DNA from: DASXUL01 sp036504855
GTDB taxonomy: Bacteria > Armatimonadota > DTGP01 > JAKQQT01
DNA: 64,000 nucleotides
Assembly: GCA_036504855.1 (NCBI GenBank)
Contig: DASXUL010000185.1
Location: 21,921-85,920 of the forward strand
Reading direction: 5' to 3'
The position numbers were made by a program, and so were the translations under genes. Shown piece after piece: positions 8,699 through 17,383 of the stretch (position 1 is its first letter; each line of letters begins with the position of its first letter). The notes beneath the pieces are model-generated. The model did not search any database and was not told where the DNA came from. It was given only the letters and a program-made list of their open reading frames with translations.

Positions 8699-10506
8699 GC
8701 CGGCGTCCGTGGTTCCGGGGAGGCCGGCGGCTTCTGGCGCACCGGCAGGCGGACGGTGGCCACGGCCCCGCCGCCCTCGGCGTTTTCCAGGTCCAGCGTG
8801 CCGCGGTGCTTTTCCACAATGCCGCGGCTGATCGCGAGGCCGAGGCCGGTGCCAGTGCTCTTGGTGGTGTAGAAGGGGCTGAACACCTGCTGGGCCGCCT
8901 CGTCCGAGAGGCCGGCGCCGTGGTCGCGGATCACAATGCACACGGTTTCGGCGCCTGGCTCGTAAGTGGAGGAGACCTCCAGCGCGCCGCCCTCGGGCAT
9001 GGCCTGCGCCGCGTTGTTGAAGAGGTTCAGGAGGACCTGGGTGATCTGCTGAGGGTCCGCCACGACGCGGGGCGTGGATGGATCGATGTGGGTCTGCACG
9101 TCGAGCCCGGTGGGGTGCTGGTAGGTGATGAGGTGGAGGGCGTTGTTCAGCGTGTCGTGCAGGTCCACTTCCACCATGTGAGGTTCCTGCTTACGAGCGA
9201 ACTGGAGGAGTTCGCCGGTTATGCGGGAGCACCGCTCGGTTTCCGACGTGATGGTGTCCAGGTAGCGCGCATAGGCTTCGCGGTTTGGGCCGGTTTCGTC
9301 TCTCAGGCGGCGCTGCATCAACTGGCCGCAGCCGGAGATGGCGGTAAGCGGGTTGTTGATCTCGTGGCAGACCTTGGCGGCGAGCTGGCCGATGGCGGCC
9401 AGCTTCTCGCTCTGGATGAGCTGATCCTGCTTCTCCTGCAGCTCCGCGAGCGCTTGCTGCAGGGCCTTGCGGCCGGCCTCGGCCTGCTGGTAGAGCATGC
9501 TGTTGAAGACCACCACGCTGGCGTGTTCCACGAGGGCGTCCACGAACTCGCGATCGTCGTCGTTGAAGCCGGCGCCGTCGGACGGAGCCACCAGTTTCAG
9601 CAGGCCGATGCTCTCTCCCTCGGCCATGAGGACGCGGAGCATGCCGTGGCTGGGGCGGTCCTCCCCGGCCGGGATGGGCTCCAACGGGTTGAAGGGCTTG
9701 GCCGATACGGCGGACTTCGGAGACTCCAGGCGGTGAACTACGTTGCCCTGATCCAGGGCCGTGAGGCTGCCGGAAAGGGCGCCGGTGCCTTCCACGGCGG
9801 CGTCCAGCATCGTTGTGAGCGATTCGTCCAGGTTGGCGCTGGTCATGCTGGTGAGGCAGGACTTCAGGTTTCGCAGGTGTTCCACGGTGACGGTGAGCTG
9901 GCGGTTGGCAGTCTCCACGTGGGCGTGGAGGCGGGCGTTCGCCACCGCGATTCCGGCCTGCACGCCGATGGAGGTAAGCAGGTCCAGGTCTTCCTGGGTG
10001 AAGGCGGCGCCATGGACGCTGTTGTTCAGCGAGAGCACGCCCACGGGTCCGCGCGGCCCCACGAGGGGGACGCAGAGAGCGGAGTGGATGTGTTGGCGGG
10101 CGCCGGCGATCTCGAAGCGGGAGTCGTCACTGGGGTCGCCCTGGAGCATCACCGGCTCGGAGTGGACGTAAACCCACTGGGCCACGCTGCCGTCCGAGGC
10201 GATGCGGGCGCCCGGCTTCGCGTCGTCGGGGAGGCCGTGAGAGCAGACGAGCACGAGGTCCCCGCTGCGCTCGTCCGCCAGCATAACGGAAGCGGTGGCC
10301 GAGCCGATGGTGTCGCGCGAGAGCTCCATGATGCTCTGGAGCAGGGCCTCGAAGTCCAGAGTGCCGGAGAGCGCCTTCCCCACATCGTAGAGCGTTCGCA
10401 GAGCCATGCTTCGGCGCAGCAACGTGCGCCGTTCCTGGCGGGCGCGCCAAAGCAGCGCGCCGAGGGCAACGGCGGCGAGGGTGGATATGGCGGCAAGGGC
10501 ATGCAT
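8695..10506 (-). CDS. GAF-domain sensor histidine kinase (NtrB/FlrB-like)
   Basis: A 603-residue kinase. One N-terminal membrane segment (residues 2-20) is followed by a canonical GAF domain (about 45-195), a probable second GAF (about 230-340), a coiled coil, a HisKA domain with phospho-acceptor His381 in KVCHEINNPL, and a HATPase domain with NLFNNAAQAM, DHGAGLSDEA and GTGLGLAISRG. It probably phosphorylates the NtrC-like regulator encoded upstream. I prefer the ATG at 10506 because residues upstream of it look non-native; no strong ribosome site is visible. It is coupled to rpoN by a four-base overlap. Confidence 0.9.
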   Translation of the reverse strand: MHALAAISTLAAVALGALLWRARQERRTLLRRSMALRTLYDVGKALSGTLDFEALLQSIMELSRDTIGSATASVMLADERSGDLVLVCSHGLPDDAKPGARIASDGSVAQWVYVHSEPVMLQGDPSDDSRFEIAGARQHIHSALCVPLVGPRGPVGVLSLNNSVHGAAFTQEDLDLLTSIGVQAGIAVANARLHAHVETANRQLTVTVEHLRNLKSCLTSMTSANLDESLTTMLDAAVEGTGALSGSLTALDQGNVVHRLESPKSAVSAKPFNPLEPIPAGEDRPSHGMLRVLMAEGESIGLLKLVAPSDGAGFNDDDREFVDALVEHASVVVFNSMLYQQAEAGRKALQQALAELQEKQDQLIQSEKLAAIGQLAAKVCHEINNPLTAISGCGQLMQRRLRDETGPNREAYARYLDTITSETERCSRITGELLQFARKQEPHMVEVDLHDTLNNALHLITYQHPTGLDVQTHIDPSTPRVVADPQQITQVLLNLFNNAAQAMPEGGALEVSSTYEPGAETVCIVIRDHGAGLSDEAAQQVFSPFYTTKSTGTGLGLAISRGIVEKHRGTLDLENAEGGGAVATVRLPVRQKPPASPEPRTPA

Positions 10507-10571
10507 GGTTGTGGCAGTGCAGTTCTGATATGTACAACGTAGGAATCTGCGCGGCTCCAGAAGATACCGCG

Positions 10572-10731
10572 CTCCCACGTCATTCCGAGCGCAGCGAGGA
10601 ATCTCGGCCTAGCGTTTCGAGGCAGTCGGGGTCTCAAGTACCCGCTTAAGCCTTTGCCCGGGTGCTTGTCACGTTGCGCCATGTGATGGGTCAGGACGAG
10701 ATTCCTCGCTGCGCTCGGAATGACGTGGGAG
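10572..10731. repeat. Perfect 35-bp inverted repeat, ERxEESR-type element
   Basis: The arms at 10572-10606 and 10697-10731 are exact reverse complements, each containing CATTCCGAGCGCAGCGAGG, and are separated by 90 bp. This interspersed palindrome is scattered through many high-GC genomes and often mistranslated as 'IPRCARNDV'. It sits between the NtrC-like gene and the kinase gene and may affect readthrough from one to the other. Confidence 0.85.
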
Positions 10732-10797
10732 GGAGCGATTCACGCTTAACGGAGCGCCGCCGCGTGCCCCGTGCCGCTTGTGGTGTTTGGCCCAATC

Positions 10798-12174
10798 TCA
10801 CTCCTCTTCGTTGTCCGCCATCCCGTACTCGCGGACCTTGGTGCGCAGGGTCTTGCGGTCGATGCCGAGAATGGCGGCGGCCTTGCTCTGGTTCCCCTCG
10901 CATGATTCCAGGGTGGCGAGGATGTGGCGGCGCTCCACCTCGCGCAGGGTGAGGCCGGCCGTGCCCTCCGTCGGGGCCGCGGCGGAGAGGGCCGGCGCGG
11001 CCGCGGCGGCGCCGGAGAGCAGAAGGTCGCGCGCTTGGAGGCAATCGTCGTTGGCGAGGATCACGGCGCGCTCGATGCAGTTCTCCAATTCGCGGATGTT
11101 GCCGCGCCAGTTGTGACGCTTCAGCATTTCGAGCCCCTCATCGGAGACGCTGAGGACCCGCTTGGCGGTCTCCTGGTTGTACTTGGCGATGAAGTGCGTA
11201 ACGAGGCGCGGCACGTCATCCGGGCGCTCGCGCAGAGGCGGGAGATGGATGCTGATGACGTTGAGGCGGTAATACAGGTCCTCGCGGAAGGAACCTTCTT
11301 CCATGGCGGCCTCGAGGTCGCGGTTGGTGGCGGCCACGATGCGCACGTTCACCTGCAGGGTTTCCTGCCCGCCAACGCGCTCAAACTGCTTCTCCTGCAG
11401 AACGCGCAGGAGCTTCACCTGCGTGGCGGGGGTGATGTCGCCGATCTCGTCCAGGAAAAGAGTGCCGCCGTCGGCCAGTTCGAAGCGGCCGGCGCGGCGG
11501 GCCACGGCGTTGGTGAAGGCGCCCTTCTCGTGTCCGAAGAGCTCGCTTTCCAGGAGGCTCTCCGGTAGCGCGGCGCAGTTGACCTTGATGAACGGCCCCT
11601 CGGCGCGGTTGCTCTGATAATGGATGGCGCGGGCCAGGAACTCCTTGCCGGTGCCGGTTTCGCCGAGGATGAGGACGCTGGCGTTGCTGTCCGCCACGCG
11701 GGCCGCCATGAGGTAGGCTTCCTGCACCTCGCGGCTGTGGCCGATGACGTTGTCGAAGTTGTAGCGGCTTTTCAGCTCGCCGAGGAGGTAGCGGTTTTCG
11801 TCGATGAGGCGCGTTCGTTCCAGGGCGCGATCGACGAGGAGCTGAACCTCATCCAGGTCGAACGGCTTGGTGATGAAATCGTAGGCGCCCTGGCGCATGG
11901 CCTTGATGGCGGTCTGCACGGAAGCGTAGGCGGTCATGATAATGACCGCGGTATCCGGGTTCTTCCGCTTCAAGGCGTCCAGGATGTCGAGTCCGGAGGC
12001 GCCGGGGAGGCTGAGGTCCACCAGGGCAGCGTCGTATTTGCGCTCCGCGGCCTCCATGGCGGATTTCCCATCGAAGGCGGTTTCCACGGTGAAGCCCGGC
12101 CCGGCCAGAAGGTCGGTAAGCACCGTTCTGATGCCCGCCTCGTCATCCACCACCAAGATCCTCTTGCTCGCCAT
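10798..12174 (-). CDS. NtrC-family sigma-54-dependent response regulator
   Basis: A 458-residue activator. The receiver domain (1-120) has phospho-acceptor Asp53 (ALVDLSLPG) and Lys103. The AAA+ domain (about 140-375) has Walker A GETGTGKE at 171-178, Walker B LFLDEIGD at 239-246 and the sigma-54-contacting loop as GAFTNA (218-223) instead of GAFTGA. A Fis-type helix-turn-helix (NQSKAAAILGIDRKTLRTK) ends the protein. A GAAAGG site six bases before the ATG at 12174 sets the start. Divergent from flgF with a sigma-54 promoter between them, so it is the likely flagellar master activator (FlrC/FleR/FlgR role), probably driven by the downstream kinase. Confidence 0.92.
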   Translation of the reverse strand: MASKRILVVDDEAGIRTVLTDLLAGPGFTVETAFDGKSAMEAAERKYDAALVDLSLPGASGLDILDALKRKNPDTAVIIMTAYASVQTAIKAMRQGAYDFITKPFDLDEVQLLVDRALERTRLIDENRYLLGELKSRYNFDNVIGHSREVQEAYLMAARVADSNASVLILGETGTGKEFLARAIHYQSNRAEGPFIKVNCAALPESLLESELFGHEKGAFTNAVARRAGRFELADGGTLFLDEIGDITPATQVKLLRVLQEKQFERVGGQETLQVNVRIVAATNRDLEAAMEEGSFREDLYYRLNVISIHLPPLRERPDDVPRLVTHFIAKYNQETAKRVLSVSDEGLEMLKRHNWRGNIRELENCIERAVILANDDCLQARDLLLSGAAAAAPALSAAAPTEGTAGLTLREVERRHILATLESCEGNQSKAAAILGIDRKTLRTKVREYGMADNEEE

Positions 12175-12236
12175 GCACAGCCTTTCGATGGGTCCGGCGA
12201 CGCCGGCCCGAAGATTACCATGCTTACTATCGGCAT

Positions 12237-12256
12237 CCGGGCACGCCAATTGCAGT
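12237..12256 (+). promoter_or_regulatory. Sigma-54 (-24/-12) promoter of the flgF operon
   Basis: CCGGGCACGCCAATTGCAGT fits the -24/-12 consensus: GG at 12240-12241, CACG next, ten bases to GC at 12252-12253, TT before the GC and A after it. Transcription should start near 12265, about 70 bases before flgF. The same 20 bases occur exactly on the minus strand before flhB (36514-36495). Confidence 0.85.
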
Positions 12257-12336
12257 ACCAATGCGAGCGCGGACAGCGCGGCTTCGGCTGCATGGGTTGG
12301 GATTTCCGCCGCGCTGGTTTTCGGAGAGGCTCTGGA

Positions 12337-13047
12337 ATGATACGAGGCATCACATCGGCGGCGCAGGGGATGATGGCGCAGATGGCGGCGCAGGACGTTA
12401 CGGCAAACAACCTCGCCAACGTAAACACGTCTGGTTTCAAGCGTGACGTGCCGGCGTTCTCCGTCTTCCTGACAGGCGCCGACGGCGCCGCGCCCATCAC
12501 CCAACTGGACACCCAGGCCGGCTGCGATTTTGCGCAGGGCTCGCTGAAGCAGACGGACGACAAGCTGAATTTCGCGCTGGAGGGCGACGGTTTCTTCAGC
12601 GTGCAAACGGCCGCCGGCGTGGCGTACACGCGAGACGGTTCCTTCACGCTTTCCGCCGACGGCGCCCTGGTTACCGGCTCCGGCGACGCGGTGCTTGGGG
12701 CAAACGGCCCCATCAAGCTGGCCCCGGGATCGTTCAGCGTGGACGAGCGGGGCGTGATTACCCAGAACGGAAAGGCCGTGGACACGCTGAAGGTCGTTTC
12801 CTTCGCCGATCCGCAGGGGCTCCGCAAACTCGGGGGCAACCTCATTACGGCGCCGTTCACGCAGGCCACGAACGCCGCGACGACCACGAAGGTGCGCCAG
12901 GGTTACCTGGAGTCATCGAACGTGAACTCGGTTTCCGAAATGGTGAGCATGATTTCCGGTTACCGCGCCTACGAAGCGAGCCAGAAGGCCGCAACGGCGC
13001 AGGACGAGACGTTGGAAAAGCTGGTCAACGAGGTTGGCCGGGTCTGA
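12337..13047 (+). CDS. flgF: Flagellar basal-body rod protein FlgF
   Basis: A 236-residue proximal rod protein. The N-terminus (MIRGITSAAQGMMAQMAAQD then VTANNLANVNTSGFKRD) is the flg_bb_rod signature, the middle has LEGDGFFSVQT and YTRDGSF, and the C-terminus ends with YLESSNVNSVSEMVSMISGY. It is shorter and less FlgG-like than its neighbour, so it is called FlgF; both are paralogues. The ATG at 12337 follows GAGAGG. First gene of the plus-strand operon, under the sigma-54 promoter. Confidence 0.9.
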   Translation: MIRGITSAAQGMMAQMAAQDVTANNLANVNTSGFKRDVPAFSVFLTGADGAAPITQLDTQAGCDFAQGSLKQTDDKLNFALEGDGFFSVQTAAGVAYTRDGSFTLSADGALVTGSGDAVLGANGPIKLAPGSFSVDERGVITQNGKAVDTLKVVSFADPQGLRKLGGNLITAPFTQATNAATTTKVRQGYLESSNVNSVSEMVSMISGYRAYEASQKAATAQDETLEKLVNEVGRV

Positions 13048-13096
13048 TGACGCAGTGGGGCGGCCGTAACGGCCCGCCCAGGAGACGTATGCGGTT

Positions 13097-13885
13097 ATGA
13101 TGCGAGCGCTCTACACATCGGCCACCGGGATGATGGCCCAGCAGTTGAACATGGACGTAGTGGCCAACAACCTGGCCAACGTGAACACCACCGGCTTCAA
13201 ACGGAGCCGCGTGGACTTCCAGGACCTGCTGTATCAGAACACCCGCGAGGCGGGCACCACGGTCGCCAAGGGCGCCACAGTGCCCACCGGCGCCCAGACC
13301 GGCCTCGGCGTGCGTCCCGGCGCCATCCAGAAGATGTACGGACAGGGTGACCTGGAGCAGACGGATAACCCGCTGGATGTGACCATCGAGGGCGACGGGT
13401 TCTTCCAGGTCCTTCAGCCGGACGGCACCACCGCGTATACCCGCGATGGAACCCTGAAAATGGACGCCACCGGGAAGCTGGTGACCTCAGACGGATACGC
13501 GCTGCAGCCCGAGATCACGATCCCCTCGGAAGCGAAGACGATCTCCATCGGCAGCGACGGCACGGTTTCCGTGACGATGCCCGGCCAATCGCAGCCGCAG
13601 CAGCTCGGCCAGCTCCAGATCGCCCGCTTCCTGAACCCGGCCGGGCTCAACAGCATCGGCCGCAACCTGGCGCTTCCCACCGCCGCCAGCGGCGACCCCA
13701 ACGTGGGGACCCCGGGCCTGAACGGCTTCGGCACGCTGGCGCAGGGCATGATCGAGCGCAGCAATGTGAAGGTGGTTGAGGAGATGGTCAACATGATCGT
13801 CGCCCAGCGCGCCTACGAAGTGAACTCGAAGGCGATCACCACCTCGGACGAGATGCTGGGCATGGCCAACGGCCTGAAGAGGTAA
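13097..13885 (+). CDS. flgG: Flagellar distal rod protein FlgG
   Basis: A 262-residue rod protein, the typical FlgG length. The N-terminus MMRALYTSATGMMAQQLNMD plus VVANNLANVNTTGFKRSRVD is near-consensus; IEGDGFFQVL, LNSIGRNL and the C-terminal ERSNVKVVEEMVNMIVAQRA complete the signature. It forms the distal rod through the peptidoglycan and the rings. It lies 49 bp after flgF. Confidence 0.95.
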   Translation: MMRALYTSATGMMAQQLNMDVVANNLANVNTTGFKRSRVDFQDLLYQNTREAGTTVAKGATVPTGAQTGLGVRPGAIQKMYGQGDLEQTDNPLDVTIEGDGFFQVLQPDGTTAYTRDGTLKMDATGKLVTSDGYALQPEITIPSEAKTISIGSDGTVSVTMPGQSQPQQLGQLQIARFLNPAGLNSIGRNLALPTAASGDPNVGTPGLNGFGTLAQGMIERSNVKVVEEMVNMIVAQRAYEVNSKAITTSDEMLGMANGLKR

Positions 13886-13891
13886 TCCGCG

Positions 13892-14962
13892 ATGACGCGC
13901 TGGACCGATGACGAACTCAGAATGGGAGCCCGGCGGCCGGTGGTTGCGACCATCGCGGCGTCCGCGGGGTGGAAGCGCCCGTCGTTCCTGCAAGCGCTGG
14001 GGATGACGCTGGGGCGTTTCCGGACCTGGCTGCTTCCAGCAGTTGTTCTGGCGGCGTTGTCCGCTCCGGCGCACGCCGCCGCAATGGCCCGCATCCAGGC
14101 GGAGGCGTTGGTGAAGGGTGACGCAGTGCGGCTCGGCGACATGGCGAAGATCACCGGCGATGCCGCAACCCGCGCCAAACTGTCGCAGGTCGAAGTGGGG
14201 CCGTCGCCGCTGCCGGGCTACTCGCGCAGCATCAGCCTCGATTACGTTCGCATCCGGTTGCGCCAGCGTAACCTGGACCCGGCGCTGATCAGCGCCGATT
14301 CCGCCGCGCAGTGCAAGGTAACCCGCTCGTCGCAAACAGTGGGCGCGGACAGGCTGGTGGAGGCCGCGCGGGCATTTGTGGAGGGCTCCATGGAGGCCGG
14401 TGACGGTCGCGTGGTGGTTGAGCCGTCGAGCCGTCCCCGAGACCTGACTTTGCCGGATGGCCGGTTGGAGCTGACAGCGGCGGACGCCGGCACGCCCACC
14501 GGCGCGTTCCGGCGCATCGCGATCCGCGCGATGGTGGAAGGTGAGGAAGCGGGCCGGGTGGATGTGTCGCTAAGGGTGCGTCGCTACAGCAATGTGGCCG
14601 TGGCGAAGCGAACGATCCCTCGCGGCGAATCCGTTGTCGCCGACGCCGTTACGTATGAGGAGCGCGACCTGACGTCGCTGCCCGAAGACGCCCTCACGGA
14701 AGCCACGGCTCTGAACGGATTGCAGGCCACGCAGCCTATCGCCGCGGGCTCCGTGCTGACGGCTCGCGCCGCCGCGGAACCGCCACTGGTGCACCGGGGC
14801 GACTCGGTGACGATCGTCGCCCGCATCGGGAGCATCGAAGTGAGCGCCTCCGGCGTGGCCGGCGAGGACGGACGCCTGGGGCAGAGCATCCGCGTGAAGA
14901 ATGGTTTGCAGGAGACGCGGGCCACGGTTGTGGACGCTCGCACCGTGGAAGCGGCGCTGTGA
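13892..14962 (+). CDS. flgA: Flagellar P-ring assembly chaperone FlgA
   Basis: A 356-residue periplasmic chaperone for FlgI assembly. It has a signal peptide (RTWLLPAVVLAALSAPAHA), a first domain with VKGDAVRLGDMAKITGD, and a C-terminal SAF domain (AKRTIPRGESVVADAVTYEERDL in parts; RVKNGLQETRATVV). It is longer than enterobacterial FlgA (about 220). AGAGG in the end of flgG supports the ATG at 13892, which adds about 37 residues before the signal peptide; that piece contains RPSFLQALGMT, which looks like a translated repeat remnant. The ATG at 14003 would start at the signal peptide. Confidence 0.88.
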   Translation: MTRWTDDELRMGARRPVVATIAASAGWKRPSFLQALGMTLGRFRTWLLPAVVLAALSAPAHAAAMARIQAEALVKGDAVRLGDMAKITGDAATRAKLSQVEVGPSPLPGYSRSISLDYVRIRLRQRNLDPALISADSAAQCKVTRSSQTVGADRLVEAARAFVEGSMEAGDGRVVVEPSSRPRDLTLPDGRLELTAADAGTPTGAFRRIAIRAMVEGEEAGRVDVSLRVRRYSNVAVAKRTIPRGESVVADAVTYEERDLTSLPEDALTEATALNGLQATQPIAAGSVLTARAAAEPPLVHRGDSVTIVARIGSIEVSASGVAGEDGRLGQSIRVKNGLQETRATVVDARTVEAAL

Positions 14963-14982
14963 TGATGAGGGGAATCGATGAG

Positions 14983-15579
14983 ATGAAACGTACCGGAGTC
15001 TTAATCGGTGTGGTGATTGGGCTGTGCGCCGCGGGGCGCGCGGACTCGTTGTGGAAGTCGGAGCCAAAGCCCGAGGCCAGGGCGTCGTCGGGTTCGATGT
15101 ACGTCGATATGCGCGCCGCCAAGGTAGGCGACCTGGTGACCATCCTGGTGACCGAAACCTCCAGCGCAACGCAGCAAGCGAGCACCTCGGTAACGAAGAA
15201 GGACACTGTGAACACCGCCGCCGGCGCAGGCGCGCTGTTGAGGATCCTGCCGGCGTGGAAGGTGAGCGGCAGCACGGATGCGGCCGCGCAGGGCAGCACC
15301 GCCCGCAGCGCCAACCTCACCGCGCGCATCACCGCCAAGGTCATCGCCGTGAACCCCAACGGCACGCTGACCCTCGAAGGCACGCGCGACGTGAAGGCGA
15401 ACGACGAAACCCAGATGCTGCGCATCACCGGCACGGTGCGCCGTGAGGACATCGCCTCGGACAACACCGTGCAGAGCGCCTATCTGGCGGATGCCAAAAT
15501 CGACTACACGGGCAAGGGCCCCATCGCCGAGCGCCAGAAGCCTGGCCTCATCACCCGCATCTTCAAGATCCTGTTCTAA
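14983..15579 (+). CDS. flgH: Flagellar L-ring protein FlgH
   Basis: A 198-residue outer-membrane ring protein. SLWKSEPKPEAR, YVDMRAAKVGDLVTILVTE and ANLTARITAKVIAVNPNGTL with LTLEGTRDVKAN and DNTVQSAYLADAKIDYTG are FlgH hallmarks. The signal peptide (MKRTGVLIGVVIGLCAAG) has a Cys, but IGLC is a poor lipobox, so lipidation is uncertain. GAGGGG ten bases upstream favours the ATG at 14983 over the GTG at 14959. Its presence implies an outer membrane. Confidence 0.93.
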   Translation: MKRTGVLIGVVIGLCAAGRADSLWKSEPKPEARASSGSMYVDMRAAKVGDLVTILVTETSSATQQASTSVTKKDTVNTAAGAGALLRILPAWKVSGSTDAAAQGSTARSANLTARITAKVIAVNPNGTLTLEGTRDVKANDETQMLRITGTVRREDIASDNTVQSAYLADAKIDYTGKGPIAERQKPGLITRIFKILF

Positions 15580-15600
15580 CTGCCCCGGGGCGCCAAAACC

Positions 15601-16692
15601 ATGCGTATACTCAGTGCTATCATCCTGTCCCTCCTGGCGGGTTCGACCTTCGCCCAGACCGTGCGCGTGAAGGATCTTGCCCGGCTGGAAGGCGTGCGGG
15701 CCAACCAACTTGTGGGCTACGGCCTGGTTGTGGGCCTGGATGGAACCGGCGACTCCAAGCAGACGCTGTTCACCGTGCAGAGCACGGTGAGCATGCTCAA
15801 CCGCATGGGGGTTACCGTGCCGAACGGCCAGGTGAACCTGAAGAACGTGGCCGCAGTGATGGTGACCGCGGATCTCGTAGCGTTCGCCCGCAACGGCGAT
15901 CGGATCGACGTAACCGTCTCCTCACTGGGTGATGCTCGCACCCTGCAGGGCGGCGTGTTGCTGCAGACTCCCCTGAACGGCGCGGACGGCGGCACATATG
16001 CGGTGGCGCAGGGCGCGGTGAGCATCGGCGGGTTCTCGGCCGGCGGCGGCGGCTCCACCACCGTGAAGAACCACCCCACCGTGGGCCGTATCCCCAACGG
16101 CGCCATGGTGGAAAAGGAGGTGCCCATGTCGATCAGCGAAGACAACCACCTCGTTCTTTCGCTGAGTCGGGCGGATTTCACCTCCGCCGCGCGCATCGCC
16201 AAGGCGATCGAAGTGAGCACGGGCGCAACCGCCACCGCTGAAGATGCGGGCCGCGTGAAGGTCGATATCCCCGCGAAATGGCGCGGCAATCCCGTTCCGT
16301 TCGTGGCGCAGGTGGATGACGTGAGCGTGGACGTTGAGCCGGTGTCGAAGGTTGTCATCAATGAGCGCACCGGGACCATTGTGATCGGCGGCGCCGTTCG
16401 CCTATCGCCGGTGGCCGTGGCCCACGCGGGGCTCACGGTGAGCGTGAAGACGACGCCGGTGGTCAGCCAGCCCGCGCCGCTTTCGAAGAACGGCACAACC
16501 GTGATCGTCCCGAAGACGAAGACCACCGTTTCGGAGCCGCCCGCCAACACCGTGCTGATTGACGGCGGTGACACGGTTGAAGACCTGATCCGCGCGCTGA
16601 ACGCCATCAAGGCGACCCCGCGCGATATCATCGCCATCATTCAGGCCATCAAGGAAGCCGGCGGCCTGCAGGCAGAGCTCGAGGTGTTGTGA
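15601..16692 (+). CDS. flgI: Flagellar P-ring protein FlgI
   Basis: A 363-residue P-ring subunit of standard length. A cleavable signal (MRILSAIILSLLAGSTFAQ) is followed by VRVKDLARLEGVRANQLVGY, GLVVGLDGTGDS, LKNVAAVMVTADL, RNGDRIDVTVSSLGDA and LQGGVLLQTPL, all conserved, and the C-terminus has VEDLIRALNAIKATPRDIIA and IIQAIKEAGGLQAEL. It forms the periplasmic bushing around FlgG. Its TGA overlaps the ATG of flgJ. Confidence 0.96.
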   Translation: MRILSAIILSLLAGSTFAQTVRVKDLARLEGVRANQLVGYGLVVGLDGTGDSKQTLFTVQSTVSMLNRMGVTVPNGQVNLKNVAAVMVTADLVAFARNGDRIDVTVSSLGDARTLQGGVLLQTPLNGADGGTYAVAQGAVSIGGFSAGGGGSTTVKNHPTVGRIPNGAMVEKEVPMSISEDNHLVLSLSRADFTSAARIAKAIEVSTGATATAEDAGRVKVDIPAKWRGNPVPFVAQVDDVSVDVEPVSKVVINERTGTIVIGGAVRLSPVAVAHAGLTVSVKTTPVVSQPAPLSKNGTTVIVPKTKTTVSEPPANTVLIDGGDTVEDLIRALNAIKATPRDIIAIIQAIKEAGGLQAELEVL

Positions 16693-17033
16693 TGAGGCTT
16701 CCCCCAGCCGCGCTTCCCATGGAGGCAAAACAGTTATTTAAGTCCCTGACCCGCCCTGCCGAAAACCCGGATGTCAAGAAGTCGAGTCAGATCGACGGAG
16801 CCAAAGAGCAGACGAAGCTCAAGGCGACGTGCCAGGACTTCGAAAGCGTCTTTCTGAACATGATGCTCAGCAAGATGCGCGAAGCAGTGCCGAAGGACGA
16901 TCTGATGGGGGAGAGCCGCGGCGAAGATGTTTTTCGCGGCATGCTCGACGAAGAGTTGTCCAAGAATATGGCGGCCGGGGGCGGTGTGGGTTTGGCGCGA
17001 ATGCTTTACGAGCAACTGAGCACGCGCAAATAG
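16692..17033 (+). CDS. flgJ: FlgJ-like rod-binding protein without muramidase domain
   Basis: A 113-residue protein equal to the N-terminal rod-cap domain of FlgJ, with CQDFESVFLNMMLSKMREAV and GEDVFRGMLDEELSKNMA. The glucosaminidase domain of enterobacterial FlgJ is missing, as in many phyla, so peptidoglycan must be opened by another enzyme not seen here. The ATG overlaps the flgI stop (TGATG), which implies translational coupling. Confidence 0.9.
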   Translation: MRLPPAALPMEAKQLFKSLTRPAENPDVKKSSQIDGAKEQTKLKATCQDFESVFLNMMLSKMREAVPKDDLMGESRGEDVFRGMLDEELSKNMAAGGGVGLARMLYEQLSTRK

Positions 17034-17061
17034 CCCGCATCCCGCGCCGGCCGGGAGGGTT

Positions 17062-17349
17062 ATGAACATGCGCATCGCCGGCAATCAGATTCAGCAGGTC
17101 GTTGGGACCTATCTGAAGCAGACAAAGAAGACCGACGCGCCTGGAACGGCGCAACCGGTAGCGGACGAGGCGACCTTTTCGGAGCGGGCCACGGATATCG
17201 CGAAGGCCCGGCAGGCGTACGACGCCGTGCCGGAAGTCCGTGAGGATCTGGTGGCCAGCCTGAAGGCCCGCATCGCCAACGATACCTATCGCCCGCAAGA
17301 CGAACAGGTCGCGGAAGCGATCATCCGAGGACAAACGTCGCAGGAATGA
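17062..17349 (+). CDS. flgM: Anti-sigma-28 factor FlgM
   Basis: A 95-residue FlgM that holds the flagellar sigma factor inactive until it is exported through the finished hook-basal body. The N-terminus is disordered, and the C-terminal half has TDIAKARQAYDAVPEVREDL and VASLKARIANDTYRPQDEQV, the sigma-binding helices. GGGAGGGTT precedes the ATG. Its target FliA is encoded at 29656-30417. Confidence 0.9.
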   Translation: MNMRIAGNQIQQVVGTYLKQTKKTDAPGTAQPVADEATFSERATDIAKARQAYDAVPEVREDLVASLKARIANDTYRPQDEQVAEAIIRGQTSQE

Positions 17350-17383
17350 GCCGTCCACACAGGGTGGCGCGTCTCCTGAGACC

